The notes beneath the pieces are model-generated. The model was not told the origin of the DNA, ran no database searches, and was given only the letters and a program-made list of their open reading frames with translations. Position numbers and translations under genes: made by a program. 64,000 nucleotides of DNA from Pocillopora verrucosa (lineage: Eukaryota; Cnidaria; Anthozoa; Scleractinia; Pocilloporidae), in assembly GCF_036669915.1 (NCBI RefSeq), contig NC_089319.1:6093078-6157077 (forward strand). The letters run 5' to 3'. Shown here piece by piece: positions 49,641 to 62,111 of the stretch (position 1 is its first letter; the number at the start of each line of letters is the position of its first letter).

Positions 49641-51061
49641 ATAATTCATCAAGCCGGCAAGAGATTTGTTATTAGCCGTGATAGCCCTGGAGCAGCCCTT
49701 ACTGGCTGATAGAGTGGCAAAACTGTAACTTTGATGAAACATTTGTGTTGCATATAGGACCCTCTAGATGTAGGAATGTTCTATGTAGGAGAATTTGTCA
49801 GCTTTCGCCTGGTATATATAGATGGCCTTTGATTAAATTTACTTGCCCACGAGGGTAAGGTGCAGTAAAATTCGAAAGTAATTAAGCAGGCTTTGAATAG
49901 AGAATACTTCATTTTTGTTGTTCGCCCCTGTACTTATTATCTGCAGATAGTCCTGTGCAAGTACTAACTGCTATCGGCTATATGTATTAATCACGAGTTC
50001 ACTTTCACTTAGCTTTTGATTATGTTACTAAACAAAGAGATTCTATGTTGCTGTACTTCTGTTCAGTGAAGAATCCCACATGACGTCAACATATGGCAAG
50101 AACAGAAAAGTAGTAAACGATGGACAGGGGGGGTGTGTCATTGAGGCTCTTATCACATTTGACCTTATCCGTGATCTGTTACTGAACAGACCCACGGCAA
50201 CACAAAATCTATTTGTTAATTATATGATAAAAAAGTCAAAATGTCGTTAATGTAAACGTCACCTATGCGTCTGTCCAGCAATAGATCATCGGTAAGAACC
50301 ATTCGAGATGTGTGTGTAATTCAGGTTGTCAGAAATGCAGAATAATAAACGCCTTTTCCTATTCCATCTCACAGGTTCATTTTAAAAAATCCTTCCTATT
50401 AAAAAGTATGTGATAAACTAAGGGCTTAGCCAGGATTTTTCAAAGTGAGGGGGAGGGGGGTCACACTATGTCAAACAGAGGGTACTCACCAGGTTGTTAT
50501 GTCAACCCCAACACCATGTTTTACTTAATGTGACAAAAAAGGCCTATAAAGGGGGAGAGGAGGTCACAGGAACCTCAGGATCCCCCTCCTCAAGCTTCGC
50601 CCTTGATAAACTCACCTCATTGATGCATTTTTCATAGTCCCCCATTATTTACTGAGTCTATGCTGAAGGAAGGGCAAAAAACAACCCCTGCGTCAAACTT
50701 GAAGAAAAAGTTATTCCGAGACTCACCGTTTTCTTCCTATTAAAAAGCCTGTGATAGATATATTCCTGTGTCAGACTTGAAGGCGAAGTTCTATCGAGGC
50801 TAACCGTTTTCTTCTCGGTAAACTATTCGCTTCTCAAATCAAATGTTGTTGAGGACAAACATCCGAGAATATTTTCGCGCCAAATGGAAACTAAACGAAA
50901 ATGATATTGCGATTTTCCCCTTTCTTACTCGCGCCATTTTTGACCTGCGACAATTTACCCATGACGCCGGACCCACGAAGATATTGCTTTCTCAAAGCTT
51001 AAACATGCTAAGTTTTACACTTACCTAGATGAGTGTCTTACGCAATTTGCTTAATTTCCAG

Positions 51062-51130
51062 AATAATCTGCATGAAAACATCGCAAAGTTAGAGAAAAAA
51101 CTTTGAAAGATCGAGACGCATCAAACTAAA
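51062..51130 (+). other. Conserved untranslated exon upstream of PAO-6
   Basis: 69 bp between gcttaatttccag and actaaa|gtaagtaa, equivalent to the block before PAO-3. Confidence 0.45.
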
Positions 51131-52155
51131 GTAAGTAAATTGTGCTTTACCCTTACCCTTAAACCATTCGTCTCCTGAAAGAATTAAAATACTTATACAG
51201 ATTTATATGCAAAAGCTTACGGATTTTGGGATGGTTGTGCTGTTATGCGTTTAAAAATAACAAAGCGTGGATTAACAAACTTAGTCTTGGTGTACGAAAT
51301 CTTGTTGATCACTAAGTTCAAAATGAGAAGCTGAGTTGACAAATGAAGCTGGCCTAGGGGAACTCGATGTCCTCTGGGGTGAGTGATGTTCAAATGTAAA
51401 TCAAATTGAAGTCATTAAGTGACCACCTACAAAACATGTTTTGATTAGAAACACACTCAAGGTCGGTCAGTTCGTCCAGTAAAAACTCAGGTGATGAATC
51501 AAACCCGCTACGGATGAGATTATTGCGAGTAAGGTACAAAAATGGTTGAAGCATTAACACAAACATGCTATTTTCAAGTTGTTAAGCTTACGACAGAAAA
51601 ACTATCTCGATCAGATCACGTAAAGGTCGGCGTCTTAGGTGGATCAGTAATGAATGTATAGAAATCAATACTTTTGGGGCATATGCACTTTTAACCTATA
51701 AAAAGATGCAGAGGAAGTTTCTGATGGAGTTACAGATCAGTCTTACTTCCACTTTTCATTAGTTTAGTTTATTAGCTGTTTATCGAAGTTTGCGAAAATC
51801 CGGAAAGGTTAAAAATACATTTTCATTTGTCATGGTTTCGATTCCTTACGCATGGAGTACTCCTTCGCCCCATCACGCTCGAGAGAGCTTTTCGAAAAGC
51901 TTTAAAATGCGTCGTGAAAAATGACTCTCCAAAAATTGATCATGTCTAGCGGGCGAAACTCGCTGAAATTTGGCCTGCGATATAAGACTTGTCCTCCATA
52001 TCATGCTCCCGGAATCCCGGAGTTTCAATTTTTTTCTCACACTCTGTCATATTTTGCCAGAAGGACTCTCAACAGTGGAAGCCAATCAAGTTTTGACTTC
52101 TGCGCAGGACGCCATTGTCAGGGACGGAGATGGCATAAATTATTCGCTGCGGCTA

Positions 52156-53042
52156 CCATAATTTCCGGCCGTTTACCCGCACGGCCGATTACCCGCACCG
52201 GCCGATTATTGCATACGGCGAAAAAAAGAAACAGATTACCCGCACTGGTGGATAACCCACACGTTATGTTATTCAACTTTTTGGTGGCAAAAACGTGACA
52301 TTTAAGTTAAAACATTTCAGTCTTTTTAGAGTTGTCTGATCTAACTTTCGAAAACTTGAAAGCTTCTTTGTCGAGTTTAAAGGTCAAAGAAATTCAGACG
52401 CGTGCACAATTGTGTCAATATTAGCATGTACTTTATTGATAAAATTATACAGTAAAAAAACTAGCGGCCCATGCCCAAATCTCAACGTTTCATACTCGAC
52501 AGAATGCGAATTTGTGGCCATATTTTGTGCGAGCGATCGTTCAGCGCCATGTTGATTTGTTGAAAGAAAGCTAGGTGAGTGTTAAAACTTGAATTATTTA
52601 GTACTGTCGGCGAATTCTGAAAAAAATCCATATCTCCGGTTCTATTGGGCCTAACAAGTCCCTTAAAACGGGAAAATTCTCTTTAGCTCAAGCTAGTGTT
52701 AAATGAAAATTTGTTACTGATGCGCGGGATATCTTTGGATTATTTTTGTCACCATTAAGGTTTTGTTTTCACGCGTGCCGATAACAATTTGTTCGTCACG
52801 CAACTAATTATGCGTGAAATAAACTCGAGTCGGCATCATGTTTTCGTGCCGCTTTGTGGCACTCTTAATACAATAAAATTCATTTGAGAGGTGGAAACGC
52901 ATGTAGGTGAGAATTTTTTTCAGTTCAACTACCAGTAGATTGTAAGATTGTCACATAACCCGCACCACCCTATCACCCGCAGTGACGCGCGTTTAATGCA
53001 AAATCAACAGATTACCCGCGGGTAAGCGGCCGGAAATTACGG
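52156..53042. mobile_element. 887-bp TIR element with TA target duplication, upstream of PAO-6
   Basis: The ends read CCATAATTTCCGGCCG at 52156 and, inverted, CCGTAATTTCCGGCCG at 53042, followed on both sides by a TTACCCGC word. The element is flanked by TA (52154-52155 and 53043-53044). The empty site, cgctacgacTAaatgcccgg, exists upstream of PAO-7 (58012-) and PAO-4 (41535-). No ORF of transposase size is present. TA duplication fits Tc1/mariner-like and a few other superfamilies; the internal TTACCCGCA words recur several times. Confidence 0.75.
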
Positions 53043-53447
53043 TAAATGCCCGGCAGCCGGGCGCGGTCTCAATTAGAGTAAATGGCCAGCAGTCAGAAAT
53101 TTTGACAGAATTTCCACCGAAATGTTCTTTCGAACTTCTTAAAAATACCAGATGTTTGATTAGAAATGTCAGGAGATTCCAAAATTTTAATCAAAATAAC
53201 ACTGAAAGGATCTTTCAAACTTCGAAAGAGTATCATGTTATTGTATAGAAATGTCCAGAATATAATTAACGTACTATGTAAGCAAAATTAAGCATTAAAT
53301 AGACAACGCTTAAGCAACCTCATGGCGCAGAGAAAATACATGTTGCACTTTTTATGGAATTATGATAAGACAATATATCTCCAGTTTAATAATCTTCAGA
53401 AGCTAGTTATCCACTTCTGATTATTAGTTTCTTTGTTCATCCACAGA

Positions 53448-56127
53448 ATGTACATCATGTTTAAGATCATCCTGCTGGTGAGTTTTCTGTTTCTGGTGGA
53501 CAGATCTTTGTCTTCACCAATAAAACAAAACAAAACTAAAGTCCTTATCCTTGGTGCCGGACTTGCTGGAATTAAAGCCGCGAAGACGCTACTGGACAGA
53601 AACATCACCGACATTCTGATTCTTGAGGGAAAGAATTACACTGGGGGTAGAATACATGCCATCGAGTTTGCGAATTATTCGATTGAAACGGGAGCGAACT
53701 GGATTCATTTCGTAAATGATGGAGAAACCAAACCTATCGTGGATCGAAGGGACGCAAAAAAAATGCAAGGTCTTACCTCTAATTACTCAGACATATTAGT
53801 GAGGTAAGGCGCTACAAGGCCAGTTGGGATAATTGGAAATGTGCATAGCTAGATTTTTTTGAGAGGGCTTATACACGAGGAGGAGCACAAACCTCTTGTG
53901 AGGTCTCTGGGCACCTCTTCCCCTTCCTCTGGTAACTCGCGCCTCATACAGCAGGGAAAAGTCCGACTTGTGTGTCGGCTTTTAAAAATTGCGAGTAGCA
54001 CAATTTCCATATGTTTACCGTCCAGGGGAACATAAACAATGTACGATCGCATTTATTTAATTTGTTTCAGCTATTTTAAATTTGAAAGAGCTGAAAACAA
54101 CGTACTTCTTCACATCCACACCCCTGTCAAGTCTCCATAGACCGTACCATCAAATTATCCTTTACTCCATTTCCCTTAATTTCGTTTCCAGGGCTATTCT
54201 TGTTATTAGTAATTTGTTTTTCTCAGAAAGCGACTTTAAAATCGAATGATCTGGGAACAAGAATGCTGGACAACAGGTCCCGGTTTTTCTAAGGGCGGAT
54301 GACGCTATCCACAAGACCAGACAAATCCAATGGATTATGTAGCAAATCTTGTGAAAACCCTGTAATGAACTGGGTCCATGTTGAAAATCATCGGTTAACA
54401 CAAATAAAATATGGTTAACCCGTAACATGTTAGCAAAATATAGCATTCATGTGACGACTAATTCATTTTGCCTCGGGTTTCCGTAGAATCGAATGGACAC
54501 CTCTTTCTCTCATCCTATATCAAGGGTTTAATTTTTATCGAGGGGAAACTGAATTCGAATATCCATTTTGAGATGAGTATCCCTCCAAGGTACGCCGATA
54601 AAACGTTCAAAAGTTGTTGCTCTTGCAAACCTACAATTGTTTTTATTTTTTGTAGAGACGAAGCAGGAAACGATATCACTGATTTTGCAGTTCTGCGTGA
54701 GTTTTATGACAAAATCGAGCACAAAATTGAAGACTACCAACTAAAAAGGAAGGGCCAGCCAGACTTCCCCGCCCGTGTTGGTATGCAGATGATGGGATGG
54801 TCAGCTGAACAACCCATAAAAAGCGTTATTGAATATTTCAACTTCGATTTCGAGGTTGCGAGGCCTCCAGAGGAGGTTTCCTTTTACAACATGTTTGAGC
54901 GCGGAAAGGACTTTTTCATCGCTGATGGGCGAGGAGTATGGTCCATGTACGAAGATCTTTACAAGCCATTGGAAGCGAAGACTTTGCTGGGCAAATTAAT
55001 CACAAAGATCAAGCATAATGCGAATTCCGTTGAAGTACAAACCTCCGATGGATGGAGTTACCAGGCAGAGTATGCCCTTTGTACATTTAGCTCCGGAGTT
55101 CTGGCCAGCGACTTGGTTACTTTCGAGCCAGCCCTTCCTGATTGGAAAAAAGAGGCCATTTATAAAAACCCGATATCGCCTTACACAAAAATTTTTCTAA
55201 AATTTCCAAAAAAGTTCTGGGATGATCACGAATATATTCTGTACGCTTCCAAAGAGCGCGGACGTTTCCCTGTGTGGCAGGACCTGTCAAGACCTGGGAT
55301 CTTCCCCGTTTCGAGTGGGATGTTACTGATTACTGTGACAGGGACTCAAGGACGAAGGATTGAGGGGCAATCATTTGATGAAACAAAGGCGGAGATCATG
55401 GGAATGTTGAGAGAGATCTACGGGAATGGCATCCCTGAAGCGACAGGTAAAGGGCAATAGTTCAGCTTTGCAGGGTTCCTTTTAACCAGAAATCAGCATA
55501 TCATATCGTTCATTCTGAACGTAGTAAAAAAAAATGTTGTCAGGTGGGGAGATAATTTCGTGATAGTTTCAATAAATGTATGTCTCTTCCTTTGCCGATA
55601 ATTATCCCTACAGAAAGCAACAAAATTAAGACACAAATTGTGGCCTTGAAAACCTTGATTATTACTAAACTAGACTGAAAACAAGCAAGAAAAGACGAAC
55701 CAATCGGAATGTCACCCTAAAAGACTGAGTTCTGGCTAGTTTTATTCACTGCACAAAGATATTTACCACTAGAGTCTGCGGGTCTTCCACATCATGATGC
55801 AAGTACTCTCTTTGACATAACTATTGTATATTTTCTTCAGATATCTATTATCGGCGATGGTCAAAGGAGCCGCTGACGCAAGGCGCATATGCAGAACCTG
55901 TGGTGGGTATGACTTCTGAAGACTGGGAGAACATTGGAAAAAACCTGGGACGTCTGTACTTTGCTGGCGAAGCGACGAGCGAAGACTGGTGCGGCTATAT
56001 GCAAGGTGCTTACCTGACCGGTGAGAAGAAAGGGAACATGATCGCCGAGAACATCTCTCCAAGTGAATCTTCCAGCAAACCGGGAAAACCAAAGAGTAAG
56101 GCAACCCCACCAAAGTGTCTTCAGTAG
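53448..56127 (+). CDS. PAO-6: flavin polyamine oxidase lacking the membrane tail
   Basis: Exons 53448-53803, 54656-55446 and 55841-56127 give 477 residues. Signal peptide and FAD motifs are as in PAO-2 (GAGLAG, YTKIFLKFP, YFAGEATSEDWCGYMQGAYL). Exon 2 starts with A instead of G, which still gives Arg. In exon 3 a run of five C in the siblings is four C here (56105-56108); the shifted frame ends KATPPKCLQ at a TAG, removing the hydrophobic tail, which is still readable downstream in the old frame to about 56171. The product would be soluble and secreted. The tunnel residue that is Phe in maize PAO and most copies is Val (DFEVARPP), and a neighbouring change gives PPEEVSF. Either a changed enzyme or early decay. 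Confidence 0.8.
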
Positions 56128-56715
56128 GAATCTTGTTGCTCCCTCTTTGGTTTATAATCGTGTGGAAGTAAACAATTCATCAAGCCGGCAAGAGATTTGT
56201 TATTAGCCTTGATAGCCCTAGAGCAGCCCTTATTGACTGATAGAGTGACATAACTGTAACTTTGATGAAACATTCGTGTTGCATAGAGGACCCACTAGAT
56301 GTAGTAGTGTACTCTGGTGCAGTAAAATTCGAAAGTAACTAAGCAGACTTTGAAGTAGAATAAAAGTAAACGCCATCACACAGGTTCATTTTACAAAATC
56401 CTTCCTATTAAAAAGCCTGTGATAGATATATTCCTGTATCAACTTTGAAGAAAAAGTTGTCTCGAGGCTTACCGTTTTCTTCTCGGTGAACTATTTGCCT
56501 CTCAAAACAAATATTGTCGTAGACATATATCCAAAAATATTTTTGCACCAAATGGAGGCTAAAACGCCAATTATATTGCGATTTTCCTCTTTTTGCTCGC
56601 GCAAATTTTCACCCGCGACGCCGGACCCACGAAGGTAACGCTCTCCTAAACCTTAAACATGCCAAGTCTTGCACTTACCTCGAAGAGTGTCTTACGTAAT
56701 TTGCATAATTTTCAG

Positions 56716-56772
56716 AATGATCTGCATGAAAACATCGCAAACTTAGAGACGATCGAGACGCGTCAAACTAAA
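56716..56772 (+). other. Shortened untranslated exon upstream of PAO-7
   Basis: 57 bp between acceptor gcataattttcag and donor actaaa|gtaagtaa; 12 bp are missing relative to the other four copies, with both splice sites kept. Confidence 0.45.
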
Positions 56773-58552
56773 GTAAGTAAATTGTACTTTGCCCTTACTT
56801 AAATCTCTCTTCTCCTGAAATAATTAAAATACTTATACGGATTTATATGCAAAAGCTTACGGACTTTGGGGTGGTTTCGCTGTTATGCGTTTAAAAATAT
56901 CAAAGCGTAAATTCACAAAATTTTAGACGTTTAGGCGTACGAAATCTTGTTGATCACTGAGTTCTGGATAAGAAGCTAAGTCGACAAATGTGGCTGGCTT
57001 GGGGGACTCGAGGTCCTCTTGATTGAGTGAAGCTCTAATGTAAATCAAATGGAGGTCAATAAGTGACCACGCACAAAACATGTTTTGATTAAAAACACAC
57101 TTAAGGTCGGTCAGTTCGTCCAGTGAAAAACTCAGGTGACGAATCAAACCCGCTACGGATGAGACTATTGTGAGTAAGGTACAAAAGTTGGTTGAAGCAT
57201 TAACACAATCATACTATTTTCATGTTGTTATGCTACCACAGAAAACTATCTCGATCAGATCACGTAAAGGTCGGTGCCTTAGGTGGGTCAGTAACGAATG
57301 TGTTGAAATCAATGCTTTTGGGGTATATTTAGTTTTAACCTATAAAAGATTAAGAGGAAGTTCCTCATGGAGTTACATATCAGTCTTATTTCCACTTTTC
57401 ATTAGTTTGATATTAGCTGTTAATCGAAGTTTGCGAAAATCCAGAACAGTTAAAAATACATTTGCATTTGTTATGGTTTCGGTTCTTTACGCATGAAGTA
57501 CTCCTTCGCCCCATCACACTCGAGAGAGCCGCTTCGAAAAGCTTTAAATGCACTTTTAACCTAAAAAAGATGTAGAGGAAGTTTCTGATGAAGTTACAGA
57601 TCAGCCTTGCTTCCACTTTCATGAGTTTGATATTAGCTGTTTATCGAAGTTTGTGAAAATTCAGAAAAGATATTTGCATTTGTTATGGTTTCGGTTCTTT
57701 GCATGGAGTACTCATTCGCCCCATCACGCTCAAGAGAGCTTTTCGAAAAGCTTTAAAATGCGTCGTGGTGATGGAAAAATGACTCTCCAAAAGTTGATCA
57801 TCTCTAGAAGGCGAAACTCGCTGAAATTTGGCGTGCGTCATAAGTCTTGTCCTCCACATTATGCTCCCGGAATCTCGGAGTTTCATTTTTTCTCACAGTC
57901 AGTCAGGAGTGGAAATATTTTGCCATAAGGACTCTCAACAGTGGAAGCCAATTAAGTTTTGACCTCTGCGCAGGACCCATTGTCAGGGGTTGAGCAGGCA
58001 TAAATAACTCGCTACGACTAAATGCCCGGCAGCCGGGAACGGTCTCAATTTGACTAAATGGCCCGCAGTCAGAAATTTTGACAGAATTTCAACCGAAACG
58101 TTCTTTCAAACTTCTTAAGAATATTAGATGTTTAATTAGAAAAGTAAAGCGATTCCAAACTTTGATTTGCTTTTTTAATAGAGAAAGCTTGTGCATACTA
58201 CAACACCGCTCAGTTGATGTCACTACGCCCCTAATCAAATTGCCTTGCTCGGTCTTGAATGGACTAAATTGCCGGAAGTCAGAAATTTTAATCAAAATGC
58301 CACTGAAAGGTTCTTTAAAACTTCAAAAGAGAATCAGACTTTGGTATAGAAACGTCCAGAATATAATTAACATACTTTGTAAACAAAATAAAACACCAAA
58401 TTGACAACGCTTAAGCAACCTCATGACGCAGAGAAAATACATGCTACATTTCTTTCCGGAATTGTGATAGGAGGATATTTCTCCAGTTTAATAATCCTCA
58501 GGAGCTATTTATCCTCTTTTGATCATCAGTTTCTTTGTTCATTGTTCACAGA

Positions 58553-61277
58553 ATGTACATCATGATTAAGGTCATCCTGCTTGTGAGTTTTCTGTTTCTG
58601 GTGGACAGATCTTTGTCTTCACCAATAAAACAAAGCAAAACTAAAGTCCTTATTCTTGGCGCTGGACTCGCTGGAATTAAAGCAGCGAAAACGCTACTGG
58701 ACAGAAACATCACCGACATTCTGATTCTGGAAGGGATGAATTACACTGGGGGTAGAATACATGCTGTGAAATTTGCAAACTACACGATTGAAACGGGAGC
58801 AAACTGGATTCACTTTGTGAATGAAGATGACACCAAACCATTGGTGGAACGAAAGGAAGCGAGAGGTGTTCGTGTTCACAAATATAATTATTCAAACATT
58901 ATTGTGAGGTAAGATAGGTTGCTTTAACTTCGATTAAGCTGAACATTTTAGAAAAATTGCAAAATAGGAAGGGCTTGAACTGAATTATGAAAAAGGACAA
59001 CCTTTTAATTTAAAAAACATTGCGAACATGACTTTCTAGATATAGGATTTTACACTGCTTTTAGGTAAAAAAATTACTTGTAAAATAAAGAAAACCAACA
59101 AAGCATTGAAGCTAAACTTTTTCCATCTTAACAAAGAGAACTCTGTAGCCGTCTGCTTATCTTAGTAAGATGTAAATCAAAGGCTTGATAGCCTCGATTT
59201 CTTTACCCTTTATATGAACCCAAGACTTGAGATATTGATCGGCACCTAGCTGTCCCCCGCGCCCCGCGCCCCGCGCCCCGCGCCCCGCGCCCCGCGCCCC
59301 GCGCCCCGCGCCCCGCGCTCCACGCCCCGCGCTCCGAGACGATTGAATAGATAAACTTAACTGTATATGGATAATATGTAAGCTCCAGTCATGAGTCTGG
59401 AAGCACTACTCTAAAAGACAATACCTGACAAAGCAAGGCAAACAAGCAAACTAACCAACTAAGTAGCTACCAAACTAATTACTCAAACGTTTTGATGCCA
59501 TAATCTATAAGAGTTTCTGAGGGACTCACTGCAATTTTTTTTTCCTCGTGGAGACCATTAAACAGAGAGATGAAAATTTGCGTTGACATTTGGTTATACT
59601 TTGAACTTTTTACCGTCATTTCTCATGAATTTTGTAGGGACGAAGATGGCAGAGATGTCACCGATTTTGCTGTTTTTCATGAGTTTGATGACAAAGTGAC
59701 AAACAAAATTGAAGACTTCCAAGATGAAAGAAGAACAAAGAACTTTCCCGACATGCCTGCCCGCGTTGGTCTTCGACTGATGGGATGGGAAGGAAAACGG
59801 CCCATAGAAAGAGCCATTGAATATTTTGAATTAGACTATGAGTTCGCAAAACCTCCAGAAGAAGTTTCTTTCTACAATTTGTTTGTTCCTGGAGAAGAGT
59901 TCTTGGTGACTGATGAGCGAGGAGTGTGGTCTATGTTTGAAGATCTGTATAAGCCACTGGAAAAGAAGACTTTATTGGGCAAAACTGTCACAACAATCAA
60001 GCTGAACCCGGATTCAGTTGAAGCTCAGACCTCCGATGGTTGGAGTTACCAGGCAGATTACGCTCTTTGCACATTCAGCTCTGGAGTTCTGGCCAGCGAC
60101 TTGGTTACTTTCGAGCCAGCCCTTCCAAATTGGAAAAAAGAGGCCATTTATAAAAACCCGTTATCGATATACACAAAAATTTACCTGAAATTTCCAAAAA
60201 GGTTCTGGGATGATCGCGAATATATTCTGTACGCTTCCAAAGAGCGCGGGCGTTTCCCTGTGTGGCAGGACCTGTCAAGACCCGGGGTATATTCCGTCGA
60301 CAGCGGAATGTTAGAAATTATGGTAACTGGAACCGAAGGACGAAGGATTGAGGGGCAATCATTTAATGAAACAAAGGCAGAGATCATGAAAATACTGCGG
60401 AAGGTTTATGGAGAGGGCGTCCCTGAAGCTACGGGTAAGGGCTATAGTCTGGGATCATTCAAAAGCACTGCTTGCCTGTTTTTTTTTTTTTACAGGATTT
60501 GATTCAATAAAAACTAAGAAGTTCAGGATTATAAGACAAAAAAACAATACTTAAATGCCTACACTGGTAGAAGGTGGCTAGTCTTATTGGCTGTGGTCAG
60601 CTCTTTTGCAACAAGAATTAATCTTTACTGTCAGCACAATGACAGTGTGGCTGGAGATATTACACAGTGCGAACGCTGAAACGGCCGAGAGGTAGTCAAA
60701 CTGTATTAGTCCCGAGTTGTCTTAAAAGTCTAAATACCACACAAGCAAGTAAGTTACGGCGTTTAAAAAGCACTTCACTTTTTCGGTGAAGCTACACTGC
60801 AAAATTGTAAAGAAATTTTGCGTGACAACGGTTTTTCCCTTTGCTTTCTTTCTTGCGCGGGGAACTAATGCACGGCTGAACGTTCTACAGCTGTGTTCTT
60901 TAACATAAAATTAGTGTATTTTCACGGTATTTTCTTCAGATATATACTATCACCGCTGGTCAAAGGAACCGCTGACACAAGGCGCATTTTCAGAGCCAGT
61001 GGTGGGTATGACTTCTGAAGACTGGAAGAACATTGGAAAAAACCTGGGACGACTGTACTTTGCTGGCGAAGCGACACACGATGAGTGGTTCGGCTACATG
61101 CAAGGAGCTTATCTAAGTGGAGACGAGAAAGGGAAAAGAATCGCTGAACAGATCTCCCCGTCTGAGCCTACCAGTAAGCCACGAAAACCGAAGAGTGAGG
61201 CAACTTCGGTGAAGGTGTCTTCATTAGGAATCTTGTTGCTTTCCTATTTTGCTCACGTCTCTATATTTAAGGTGTAG
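58553..61277 (+). CDS. PAO-7: secreted, probably membrane-anchored flavin polyamine oxidase
   Basis: Exons 58553-58908, 59638-60434 and 60940-61277 give 496 residues. The 5' part of exon 1 resembles the inner copies, while exon 2 has the same length and markers as PAO-1 (RRTKNFPDMPARVG, KRPIERAIEYF, VEAQTSDG), so it is an older paralogue sharing a flank with the young group. Motifs: GAGLAG, GRIHAVKFANYT, DYEFAKPP, YTKIYLKFP, YFAGEATHDEWFGYMQGAYL. The C-terminal active-site loop has Phe where other copies have Tyr or Cys, and Thr-His before it. The tail is LGILLLSYFAHVSIFKV, longer and differently composed. Intron 1 contains a GC-rich heptamer minisatellite. Intron 2 is unrelated in sequence to that of the inner copies. 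Appears intact. Confidence 0.88.
59255..59336 (+). repeat. GC-rich heptamer minisatellite (CGCCCCG)n in PAO-7 intron 1
   Basis: About 11-12 tandem units of ccccgcg, the last three with single changes (ctccacg, ctccgag). It stands out sharply against the AT-rich intron. Copy number is likely variable. Confidence 0.95.
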
Positions 61278-62111
61278 CTTGACAAAGGATCAATTTAGTT
61301 ACGATAATTTTTTTGCTTGAGTAGTAGTTGCATTGGTAGTGAAATAATGAAGCTCCTCCTGTGAAACACTAGTGTAATATCAATTAAAAAGCTAACGATA
61401 ATTCATGAATTTTCATTTTTCAAACTTCACCTAAGACGGTAGACGTTTATCGACATGTCTAAATGTAATCGGGGTGGTAGAAAATTGCTGGTATTATTTG
61501 GGCAGCCAACAAAGGCTAACTGAAGGGGAGTGCTGGAAAAAAGGGGGTGGGGGGGGGAAGGTGGGTACCCTACGCAGTTCCTTAGTATGAGGAGTGTACC
61601 GGCCACTTCTCCAAATACTCACCCAATTTGAGACCAAATTATGCCATTTTCCACACCCGTCTTCAGGCGTGGCTCTTTAAAGTTGTGCTTGGTTTGCGAA
61701 TTCATTACCCTTACTGTATCATAAGTAAGCTTCGCGTTTGAGCCGAAGTCAAGTATTGGTGAAATGCACTTAATACATCAGCACAAACGATATATCAAAG
61801 TTTCTGCATTATGAACTGAGTTTAACGTGGTTTCATAAACGATTTAATGGCTAGAATTTATACACGTTTTCAAACTAAAACCTTTGAAAATTACTCCTTT
61901 GGGAGGTACTCAACAAATAACTATATTCCTTTAGGGAACTAATTTCCAAATCCCCCCATGGGGTGATGGTTGTACATGTATTGAGACAGTTTAGCTCGTG
62001 TGAAATAAAACTTAATTTTTCCTATAACTGTGGTTTCGTAAAAAAAACAATACGCGCTGGCACGTCAGAAAATTTGTTTATATTCAATTTTCTAATTCCA
62101 CTTAATCGTTA
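61278..62111. other. Gene-free spacer between PAO-7 and the inverted pseudogene
   Basis: No gene or recognisable repeat was found. A G-run of about 17 bases interrupted by two other bases lies at 61540-61560. The PAO 3' flank common to copies 1-6 is not present here. Confidence 0.4.

Noticed and set aside
54468..54655. Upstream in-frame extensions of PAO exon 2 (also at 29989, 42988, 48033, 59570)
   Set aside because: They are intron sequence: each contains the polypyrimidine tract and AG immediately before the homologous exon start, and splicing to exon 1 restores the known fold.
22123..61277. Recent bacterial or algal gene transfer as the source of the PAO genes
   Set aside because: All copies have conserved GT-AG introns, a eukaryotic signal peptide and similar composition to the surroundings; similarity to plant PAO alone fits an ancient eukaryotic family.
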